Below, piece by piece: positions 57,797-64,000 of a stretch of 64,000 nucleotides of DNA. The notes under the pieces are model-generated. The model made no database searches and had not been told where the DNA came from. It saw only the letters and a list, made by a program, of their open reading frames with translations. The position numbers and the translations under genes were made by a program. Origin of the DNA: Halosolutus gelatinilyticus. GTDB lineage: Archaea > Halobacteriota > Halobacteria > Halobacteriales > Natrialbaceae. The first letter of the stretch is position 1, and every line of letters begins with the position of its first letter. The stretch lies in assembly GCF_023028105.1 (NCBI RefSeq), contig NZ_CP095491.1, forward strand, positions 372,001 to 436,000, written 5' to 3'.

Positions 57797-58924
57797 ATGC
57801 GCCGAGGGCTGGCGGTTCTCTCCGTCGCTGGGCTGCTCCTGATCGCGGGTTGTACCACCGGATTCGACGCGGGCATCGGCCCCGACGACGACGACCGTCG
57901 GAACCCCGACGATCCCGGCAGCACCCCGGACGGCGAACTGGAGATCCACCACATCGACGTCGGCCAGGCCGACGCGACGCTGCTGACCACCCCGGACGGA
58001 GAGACGGTCCTGATCGATACCGGCGACTGGCGCGACGACGGCGAGTCCGTCATCGCCGCCCTGGAGGACCGCGGCGTCGATCGCATCGACCACCTGATCG
58101 CGACCCACGCCCACGCCGACCACATCGGCGGTCACACGGCCGTCATCGAGCACTTCGAAGAACGCGGCGACGGCGTCGGCGCGGCCTACGACCCCGGGGT
58201 CGCCCACACGAGCGCGACCTACGAGCGCTACCTCGACGCCATCGAGGCCCACGACGTCGCGCTGTTCGAGGTCGCCGACGGCGACGAACTGCCGATCGCG
58301 GACGAGGCGGTCACCGCCGCCGTGTTGAACCCGCCCGCGGAGGGAGCCGATCGCGGGGGCGATATCGACGATGCTAGCGTCGCGCTCCGGATCACGTTCG
58401 GCGAGTTCGCGTACCTGACGACCGGCGACGCCGGACGCGACGCGGAACAGCGACTCGTTCGGGACCGCGAGGACGACCTCGCGGCCGACGTCTATCAGGC
58501 GGGTCACCACGGTTCGTCCACGTCCTCGCACGATCGATTCCTCGCCGCCGTCGATCCCGAGATCGCGATCGTCTCGAGCGCGGCAGACTCCCGGTACGGC
58601 CACCCGCACGACGAGGTGCTCGAGTCGTTCGCCGATCGAGGCGTCGAGACCTACTGGACCGGCGTCCACGGAGACATCGTCGTCGCGACGGACGGCGAAA
58701 CCGCGTCCGTGACGACCGATCGAGATGCACCGACGGACGCGCGCGCCCTGCTCGAAGCGAAACGCGACGAGTCCGGTCGTGATCGAATCGGATCGAGCGG
58801 GGATCGAGTCGATCCGATCGCCGCACCGTCGACCGCGCCCGCGATCCCGACGATCGGAGCCGCCGATCCGTCGGCCGGCCGGCCGACGATTGATATCCCT
58901 GGGGCTCGGCCGCTTACACCATGA
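57797..58924 (+). CDS. Secreted lipoprotein with ComEC/Rec2-type MBL domain
   Basis: 375 residues. A lipobox LLLIAGC (Cys19) follows a signal peptide, so it is anchored outside the membrane. The MBL domain has HHIDVGQADATLL, THAHADHIGGH (HxHxDH near 110), the bridging Asp in YLTTGDAG, and AGHHGSSTSSHDRF near 235, which is the C-terminal signature of the ComEC/Rec2 DNA-processing branch. There are no ComEC membrane channel helices. About 80 Asp/Ser/Pro/Arg-rich residues follow the domain. Its stop overlaps the DUF3006 gene by 4 bases, a pairing seen widely in bacteria and archaea. The substrate may be DNA or another phosphodiester. Confidence 0.9.
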   Translation: MRRGLAVLSVAGLLLIAGCTTGFDAGIGPDDDDRRNPDDPGSTPDGELEIHHIDVGQADATLLTTPDGETVLIDTGDWRDDGESVIAALEDRGVDRIDHLIATHAHADHIGGHTAVIEHFEERGDGVGAAYDPGVAHTSATYERYLDAIEAHDVALFEVADGDELPIADEAVTAAVLNPPAEGADRGGDIDDASVALRITFGEFAYLTTGDAGRDAEQRLVRDREDDLAADVYQAGHHGSSTSSHDRFLAAVDPEIAIVSSAADSRYGHPHDEVLESFADRGVETYWTGVHGDIVVATDGETASVTTDRDAPTDARALLEAKRDESGRDRIGSSGDRVDPIAAPSTAPAIPTIGAADPSAGRPTIDIPGARPLTP

Positions 58925-59199
58925 GCGAAATCGATACCGCGGTCGTCGATCGCATCGTCGACGGCCGGACGGCGGTGCTCCTCCTCGAAGCCGAGGGAAC
59001 GACCGTCGACGACCTCGCCGTCTCCGTCGCCGCCTTGCCCGAGGCCGGCCGGCACGAGGGAGCGGTGTTCGCGGTCTCGATCGAGGACGGCGTCCTCCGC
59101 GAGCTGACCTATCGCCCCGACGAAGAGCGCGGTCGCCGAGAGCGGGCGCAGGAGCGATTCGATCGACTCTCCCGCCGACTGCCCGACGAGGATTCCTGA
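58921..59199 (+). CDS. DUF3006 family protein
   Basis: 92 residues starting SEIDTAVVDRIVDGRTAVLLLE, the typical short beta-barrel pattern of DUF3006. It overlaps the MBL lipoprotein gene by 4 bases (ATGA), the common partner arrangement for this family. There is no signal peptide, so it stays in the cytoplasm unless coupled to its partner. Function is unknown; it may regulate or escort the partner. Confidence 0.88.
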   Translation: MSEIDTAVVDRIVDGRTAVLLLEAEGTTVDDLAVSVAALPEAGRHEGAVFAVSIEDGVLRELTYRPDEERGRRERAQERFDRLSRRLPDEDS

Positions 59200-59241
59200 C
59201 CGCTGATCGAACGCTCCGTCCGAGAGAGAACGAAGGGGGAA

Positions 59242-59263
59242 CCGAATCCGGTCTGCGATTCGG
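59242..59263 (+). terminator. Perfect 7-bp hairpin downstream of the DUF3006 gene
   Basis: CCGAATC (59242-59248) and GATTCGG (59257-59263) flank an 8-base loop, 42 bases after the stop. A likely terminator or 3'-end structure, judged from position and symmetry alone. Confidence 0.45.
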
Positions 59264-59347
59264 GGGTGCCTGAATCGACGGCTCAGCGGGTTCTCCTCGA
59301 CCGACCGCGTCGAACACCCGCTGCACCACGGCGGTTTCACCTCCGGG

Positions 59348-59380
59348 ATAATATGGTTGATGCCAAGGTGTGTTGGTATC
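59348..59380 (+). promoter_or_regulatory. Promoter/operator region of the gamma carbonic anhydrase gene
   Basis: ATAATATG at 59348-59355 is TATA-like. GATGCCAA (59359-59366) and TTGGTATC (59373-59380) form a near-perfect inverted repeat with one mismatch, placed where a repressor could block initiation. Confidence 0.4.
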
Positions 59381-59472
59381 CGTGATTGTCACTAGATTTG
59401 ATACCGGCGGACGAGGCGCGTGCGGCGACGGAACCCGCTGGGTTCAAGGCGATTCCGGGACAGCAACGATCC

Positions 59473-59973
59473 ATGCGACGATCCTTCGACGGAACGGAAC
59501 CGCAGGTCGCCGACTCCGCGTACGTCGACGCGGCCGCGGTCGTCATCGGCGACGTCCGGATCGAGGCCGACGCGAGCGTCTGGCCGAACGCGACCCTCCG
59601 CGGCGATCACGGGACGATCGTCGTCGGCGAGGGAGCGAACGTCCAGGACAACGCCGTCCTCCACGAGGATGCCGAACTGAAACCACACGCGACGGTCGGT
59701 CACGGCGCGATCGTCCACGACGCGACCGTCGCCGAGCGCGCGCTGGTCGGGATGAACGCGGTCGTCCTCGACGGTGCGCACGTCGGGGAGGGCGCCGTCG
59801 TCGCCGCCGGCAGCGTCGTCGCCGAGGGAACGGACGTCCCCCGGTCGACGCTGGTCGCCGGCGCGCCCGCCGAACCGAAAGCCGAGGTCGACGACCCGCG
59901 ACTCGCGGCGACGGCCGATCGGTACGTCGACCTCTCGGCACGATACCGGGAGACGTCGGAGCGACTCGACTGA
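59473..59973 (+). CDS. Gamma carbonic anhydrase family protein
   Basis: 166 residues of left-handed beta-helix, just under the usual 170-180. Hallmarks are SVWPNATLRGDHGTIVVGEGANVQDNAVLHE, then HATVGHGAIVHDATV (the zinc His pair) and GMNAVVLDGAHVGEGAVVAAGS. Together they match the gamma-CA pattern with three zinc His residues on neighbouring rungs. It hydrates CO2 to bicarbonate or acts as a related acyl/transferase-fold protein. The ATG at 59473 is chosen; a longer TTG-started frame adds nothing conserved. A DUF5799-like gene follows 89 bases later. Confidence 0.9.
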   Translation: MRRSFDGTEPQVADSAYVDAAAVVIGDVRIEADASVWPNATLRGDHGTIVVGEGANVQDNAVLHEDAELKPHATVGHGAIVHDATVAERALVGMNAVVLDGAHVGEGAVVAAGSVVAEGTDVPRSTLVAGAPAEPKAEVDDPRLAATADRYVDLSARYRETSERLD

Positions 59974-60061
59974 TCGGGGACGATCGTCGATCCACGAGCG
60001 GGCGTTCGCCCCGACCGCGACGAGGGAAACCCTGATACAGGTACCGTTCCAATCGGCGGGC

Positions 60062-60532
60062 ATGAGCGACAATTCGTGGACAGACCGGATCGTCGGCGCC
60101 CGAATGACCGTCGATCGGGAGTTCACTTCGCGGATCGCGAGTTCGAAGTTTTCGAACCAGCAGTGGAGCCTGATCATGACCGCCACCGAGTTCGAGATCG
60201 AACACGCGGACGATCCCGATCGGGCGCGAATCGTCGCCAACACCGAGAAAGTCGACCAGATCCTCCCGGAACTCGACAACATCCAGTCGCAGATGGGCGC
60301 GATGGGAGGCCAGGCCGGATCCGGCGGATCGAGTTCGGGCGCCTCGGGCGGATTCTTCGACTCGGTCAAGGGCGCACTCGGACTCGGCGGCGGTGGCGGC
60401 GACTCCCACGCCGAACAGCGCGAAGCGGCCGAGCAACTCACCCAGGAGTACGCCGATCGGCTACAATCGCACCTGGAATCGAACGGTCGGTGGGAGTCGG
60501 TGCGCGAGGTCGCGGCCGACGGCGAACGCTAA
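60062..60532 (+). CDS. DUF5799-like haloarchaeal protein
   Basis: 156 residues. Start MSDNSWTDRIVGARMTVDREFTSRIASSKFSNQQWSLIMTATEFEIEHADDP is very like the haloarchaeal family I recall as DUF5799 (name from memory). A central Gly/Ser/Ala-rich linker (about 80-120) contains GGSSSGASGG, and the C-terminal helix is EQREAAEQLTQEYADRLQSHLE. No membrane helix. Function is unknown. Confidence 0.75.
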   Translation: MSDNSWTDRIVGARMTVDREFTSRIASSKFSNQQWSLIMTATEFEIEHADDPDRARIVANTEKVDQILPELDNIQSQMGAMGGQAGSGGSSSGASGGFFDSVKGALGLGGGGGDSHAEQREAAEQLTQEYADRLQSHLESNGRWESVREVAADGER

Positions 60533-60588
60533 CCGGACTCGACCGCGACACGGGAGAATCGGTCGAGTAGGGCTCTGGGCGCAGCTTC

Positions 60589-60732
60589 TCAGTCGCCGGC
60601 GTGAAACAGCGTGAACTCGCTGCTCTCGTAGATGTTGATGAGTTCGTTGACGAGTTCGTCGTAGGACTCGTCGTCGACGCGCAGTGCATCCAACCGCTCG
60701 ATCGTCTCCTCCTCGAGTTCGACGGACGGCAT
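60589..60732 (-). CDS. Small DUF7557-like protein
   Basis: 47 residues from ATG 60732: PSVELEEETIERLDALRVDDESYDELVNELINIYESSEFTLFHAGD. This is the pattern of a short haloarchaeal protein often labelled DUF7557 (from memory) and resembles the ribbon-helix antitoxin-like fold, but no toxin is adjacent. The upstream extension to 60804 is unsupported. Confidence 0.7.
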   Translation of the reverse strand: MPSVELEEETIERLDALRVDDESYDELVNELINIYESSEFTLFHAGD

Positions 60733-60843
60733 GTCCTCGGCTTCACCGCCGGAGGGCAAAAACGCACGGGGCGCACGAGACGGCCCCGGGAACGGCCGCC
60801 GCAAGCCACAGCACCTTTAGGTACGGTTCCCGACCGTAGAGGT

Positions 60844-61134
60844 ATGACAGACGAAGTTGACACGACGACCTTCTCGATCACGGCCGACGACGGCTCGACC
60901 GACGACGTAACGGTTCCGACCGGACTCGTCGAACTCGTCGCCGAGGGCGACCAGAACGGCGCCGAAACCGTCGCGGACGTCCTGCTGCTGTCGTTCGCCA
61001 GCCGCGCGCACCACCTCGTCCACCACGGCGAGGCGGGGGACGACGACCTGGAAGCCCAGGAGTCCCGCGTGATGGACCTGTTCGAAGAACGCTTCGGCGT
61101 CACCTTCGGCGAAGCGACCGGCCACCAGCACTGA
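60844..61134 (+). CDS. Small acidic haloarchaeal protein (DUF7545-like)
   Basis: 96 residues from ATG 60844: TDEVDTTTFSITADDGSTDDVTVPTGLVELVAEGDQNGAETVADVLLLSFASRAHHLVHHGEAGDDDLEAQESRVMDLFEERFG. It has a paired His run (RAHHLVHHGE) that could bind metal, and a C-terminal helix. Family name is from memory. Its promoter is in the divergent 110-base space with the 47-residue gene. Confidence 0.75.
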   Translation: MTDEVDTTTFSITADDGSTDDVTVPTGLVELVAEGDQNGAETVADVLLLSFASRAHHLVHHGEAGDDDLEAQESRVMDLFEERFGVTFGEATGHQH

Positions 61135-61178
61135 TCGGGGGCACTGGATCCGCGGGGGACGAGACGCCGAAGTGAGGC

Positions 61179-64000
61179 CTACGCGCCGCGGAACCAGAGC
61201 GCACCGAAGGGCTCGTCGAACGGATCGTTATCGGGTGATTCGTTGTCCGGCGGCACGTCATCGAACGGATCATCCTCGGGCGGTTCGTCGTCCGGCGGCC
61301 CGTCGGACGGAGCGCCGTCCTCGCCGTCGATCTCCGACGGCTCGGTGATCACGACGATCGTCTCGGCGTCGGCGTCCTCGCTCGAGATCGTGGCCGCGTA
61401 CTGGCCGGGGGGAACGTCAGTCGTCTCGACCGCGAACGAGACCGTCTCGGTCGCCCCCGGTTCGAGCGAAAGCGAACTCGAATCGGTTATGACGCCGCCG
61501 ACGTCGAGTTCGACGTCCTGCGTCCCCTCCTCCCCGCCCACGTTCTCGACGGCCGCTTCCACTTCGAGCGGTTCCCCCTGCTCGACGGGATCGTTCGTCC
61601 CGAGGATCTCGACGGCGAACTCGGCGGGCTCGGTCGGATCGATCTCGCCGGCGGTATCGGTCTCTGCGACGAGCACCTCCTCGTAATCGTACGCGGTCGG
61701 ATCGACCTCCCAGACGAGGCGCTCGGCGTCGTCGTCGGGCGTCCATTCGACGGTAAACGTGTCCGTTCCGGGTTCGAGGTTCTCGACCGGCTCGTTCGGG
61801 GTCGTTCCCTCGACGAACGCGCTTTCGACGAGCATCGCGGCGTCGTTCGGGTTCTCGTACTCGAAGGTCACCTCGATCGCGCCCGACGGATCGCCCTCGA
61901 TCGGGACCGCGTCGGCGACGGCTATCGACGGGAGTTCCGGCCGAACCTCGAGGAGACACTCCTGCTCGTCCGGGTTGGGGTAGTCGACCTCGCCGGGCGC
62001 CGCCTCGGGAGAGGTGAAGCCGACGATCGCGACGCCGAAGTCGCCGTCCGGAAGCGTCACGGTCGCGCCGTCTTCCGTCTCGGTGACGCTAAACTCGTCG
62101 CCGGGTTCGTAGGCGATCGTCCCGTCGAACGGCGCCGCGACGTCCTCGCCGACGGTGATCTCGTACTCCTCCTCGACGGGGCCGTCGGCGCCAGACTCGT
62201 AGAACGCGGTCGTGACGCCGATCACGTCACCCTCCTCGAACGTCCCGGACACCGCCGCGTTCGAACAGTCGAGGGACTCGACCTGAAACGGGTCGGCGGT
62301 TTCGTTGTCGTCAGTCTCGTTTCCGATCGGTTCGTCGCCGTCGGTTACGTCTTCGGTCGTTTCGTTTCCGGCCGTTTCGTTTCTGATCGCGTACTCGATG
62401 GTTTCGTTCTCGAGTTCGACGCCGTCGGAATCGACGAGCGAGACGTCGACCGTCGCGTTCTCTTCGATCGGCGGCTCGAGATCGATCGTCTCGTTCTCGA
62501 CCGCCTCGTTCTCCTCGAAGAACTCGCTCTCGGTCCGCTCGCCGTCGTATTCGGCGGCGATCGCGTACTCGACGGACGCGTTCGCGTCGTCGATCGTCAG
62601 GTTCTCGCCGGTCCCCTCCTGATCCGCGACCGAGAGCGTCGCCTCGACGGTGTCGGTCTCGGCGGTCTCGTTCTCGTCCGTCTCGTTCTCGTCCGTCTCG
62701 TTCTCGTCCGTCTCGTTTCCGATCGGTTCGTCGTCGATCGTCTCGTTCGCGTCGTCGGCGCCGTCGACTTCGAGGAGGGCCGTGTCGAGCACCGGCGCGC
62801 CACCCGGAGCCACGTACGGCGGATCGTCCTCGCCGTCGCTGTCGGCGTAGTCGAACTCCCGGTCGCCGTTCGTGTCGGTGTGGGCGGCCGCGACGATCGG
62901 CTGATCCGATTCGATCGGTTCGTCGAGTTCGATCTCGACGCCCTCGTGCTCGCCGGGGTCGAGGTAATCCGAGACGCCGAGGACGGACTCAGGGTCGAGA
63001 TCGGTGCCGTCGTAGACGGCGACGAAGCCGCCCTCCGAGAGGTTGACGGCGTCGACGACGACGCGATCGCCGTCGCTCTCCTGGTCCACGACGCTCGTCG
63101 ACGCGGTTCCTTCGATTTCGTCGATCTCTTCGACTCCCTCTTCGGCGTCTCGTGCGGCGAATTGCTGGATCTGACTCGGATCGTCCGTCCCCTCCTCGGC
63201 GGCGAAGGCCGCCGTATCGGAGGCCGTTTCCTGGCTCAGCTGCTGGAGTTGCGTGACGCTGATGCGCTGGTACTGGACCGACCGCGCAGTCTCCTGACAC
63301 GCCCCGATCGCGGCGATCTGGAGCTGTTCGATCGTCACCTCCTGGTGCTGGACGAGCACGCCGGCGGCGGCCCCCTGGGCGAGGTTCTGCACCTGCGTGA
63401 CGTCGAGGACCTGCGTCTGGATCACTGTCCCCTGGCCCGCGCCGAAGGCCGCGGCCTGGATCTGTTCGACCTCGACGATCTGCTGCTGGATCGCCGCCAC
63501 GGTCGCGCCTTCCGCGGCGCCGACCGCGGCGGACTGGACCTGTGCGATCGACACCAGCTGTTGTTGGACGACCCCCTGGGACGCGCCGTCGGCCGCGGCC
63601 TGGATCTGCTCGACGGAGGCCTCCTGACTCTGGGAGATCGACCCCTTCGCCGCGCCGAAGCAGGCTTCCTGGATCTGCGTGATCGAGATCCGCTGGATCT
63701 GCTCGACGCGAACCCGCTGGATCTGCTTCAGCGGCCCGGCTCCGGCACCGCGCGCGGCGGCCTGCGTCTGCTCGACCGAGACCTCCTGCTCCTGGACGAT
63801 CGCGCCGGCGGCCGCGCCCATGGCCGCCTTCTGTATCTGCTTGATCGTCACCCGCTGGTACTGCTCGACCTCGACGCGCTGCTCCTGCTCGAGGGCGGCC
63901 CTGGTACTCCCCTCGAGCGCGCCGGCGGACGCGCCGGCGGCCGCGTGTTGCACGTGCTCCAGGGAGACCCGCTGGCGCTGCTCGACCGTGATCTTCTGGT
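61179..64000 (-). CDS. Very large Gln-rich repeat surface protein, partial (DUF7282 and CARDB domains)
   Basis: The frame runs off the right edge, so the N-terminus is missing; at least 940 residues are visible. The first about 270 form roughly ten repeats of 22-31 residues of the consensus QxQxVxVEQIQxAAxGAAxG (for example VEQIQAAAFGAGQG). Alternating Gln/hydrophobic positions suggest stacked strands or helices. Then come a DUF7282-like domain (VVVDAVNLSEGGFVAVYDG, at about 290-400), a linker of repeated NET sequons (NETDENETDENET) that are potential N-glycosylation sites, further beta domains, and a CARDB-like domain (EILGTNDPVEQGEPLEVEAAVENVG) near the end. The C-terminus is Pro/Asp-rich, ending ALWFRGA. 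No C-terminal anchor is seen. It is probably a secreted or surface protein; the signal, if any, lies outside. Confidence 0.88.
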   Translation of the reverse strand, partial: QKITVEQRQRVSLEHVQHAAAGASAGALEGSTRAALEQEQRVEVEQYQRVTIKQIQKAAMGAAAGAIVQEQEVSVEQTQAAARGAGAGPLKQIQRVRVEQIQRISITQIQEACFGAAKGSISQSQEASVEQIQAAADGASQGVVQQQLVSIAQVQSAAVGAAEGATVAAIQQQIVEVEQIQAAAFGAGQGTVIQTQVLDVTQVQNLAQGAAAGVLVQHQEVTIEQLQIAAIGACQETARSVQYQRISVTQLQQLSQETASDTAAFAAEEGTDDPSQIQQFAARDAEEGVEEIDEIEGTASTSVVDQESDGDRVVVDAVNLSEGGFVAVYDGTDLDPESVLGVSDYLDPGEHEGVEIELDEPIESDQPIVAAAHTDTNGDREFDYADSDGEDDPPYVAPGGAPVLDTALLEVDGADDANETIDDEPIGNETDENETDENETDENETAETDTVEATLSVADQEGTGENLTIDDANASVEYAIAAEYDGERTESEFFEENEAVENETIDLEPPIEENATVDVSLVDSDGVELENETIEYAIRNETAGNETTEDVTDGDEPIGNETDDNETADPFQVESLDCSNAAVSGTFEEGDVIGVTTAFYESGADGPVEEEYEITVGEDVAAPFDGTIAYEPGDEFSVTETEDGATVTLPDGDFGVAIVGFTSPEAAPGEVDYPNPDEQECLLEVRPELPSIAVADAVPIEGDPSGAIEVTFEYENPNDAAMLVESAFVEGTTPNEPVENLEPGTDTFTVEWTPDDDAERLVWEVDPTAYDYEEVLVAETDTAGEIDPTEPAEFAVEILGTNDPVEQGEPLEVEAAVENVGGEEGTQDVELDVGGVITDSSSLSLEPGATETVSFAVETTDVPPGQYAATISSEDADAETIVVITEPSEIDGEDGAPSDGPPDDEPPEDDPFDDVPPDNESPDNDPFDEPFGALWFRGA

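Noticed and set aside
61179-64000. Gln-rich repeats considered as a DNA-level tandem repeat or CRISPR-like array.
   Set aside because: The DNA units are only loosely similar and follow the reading frame; the repeat is at the protein level.

Overview
The window is chromosomal DNA of a halophilic archaeon (class Halobacteria). The signs are very high GC, strongly acidic proteins, archaeal informational genes (Pelota, RqcH, Elp3), a TrmB-type regulator, Tat signal peptides, TATA boxes about 25 bases upstream of leaderless starts, scarce CTAG, and many small proteins of haloarchaea-only type. The style resembles Natrialbaceae (Haloterrigena/Natrinema relatives), but I cannot prove the genus. I see no rRNA, tRNA, CRISPR array, intact insertion sequence or prophage.

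Layout, 1-19 kb: an F420-type oxidoreductase (cut by the window edge), a six-PAS sensor kinase with an N-terminal DNA-binding domain, an SDR dehydrogenase, an FMN 2-hydroxyacid oxidase coupled to a HAD phosphatase, an RND/MMPL exporter coupled to a TrmB regulator, an RNase Z-like hydrolase, RqcH, a CBS protein, CcdA with a thioredoxin-like lipoprotein, and a siroheme sulfite/nitrite reductase. 19-27 kb: a Tat-exported peptidoglycan amidase preceded by an AT-rich promoter, several small conserved proteins, Pelota, a flippase-like membrane protein, a phosphotransferase, a frameshifted sugar acetyltransferase and a candidate structured RNA. 27-32 kb: fatty-acid/acyl-CoA genes (fused HACD-ECH, MaoC hydratase, acyl-CoA dehydrogenase, an Asp-nucleophile alpha/beta hydrolase) with a local winged-helix regulator.

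32-43 kb: an Lhr-type helicase, a zinc alcohol dehydrogenase, a tandem TenA pair for thiamine salvage, a secreted subtilase and Elp3. 43-49.3 kb: a complete, tightly coupled mrpABCDEFG cation/proton antiporter operon, central to Na+ homeostasis in a salt-loving cell. 49-52.7 kb: an MFS transporter coupled to a methyltransferase, with a divergent FilR1-like regulator. 53-61 kb: a SHOCT membrane protein, an S1/OB/RecJ-like protein with a degenerate DHH motif, two MBL proteins, an OsmC protein, a DUF3006 partner, a gamma carbonic anhydrase and several small haloarchaeal proteins. The right edge is occupied by a very large, partial, Gln-rich repeat surface protein.

The most unusual items are the peptidoglycan-degrading enzyme in an archaeon, the Q-rich repeat protein, a three-hairpin RNA candidate with two exclusive pairings near 26.82 kb, and a family of short GGA-loop palindromes that appear to be inserted in frame into several genes.
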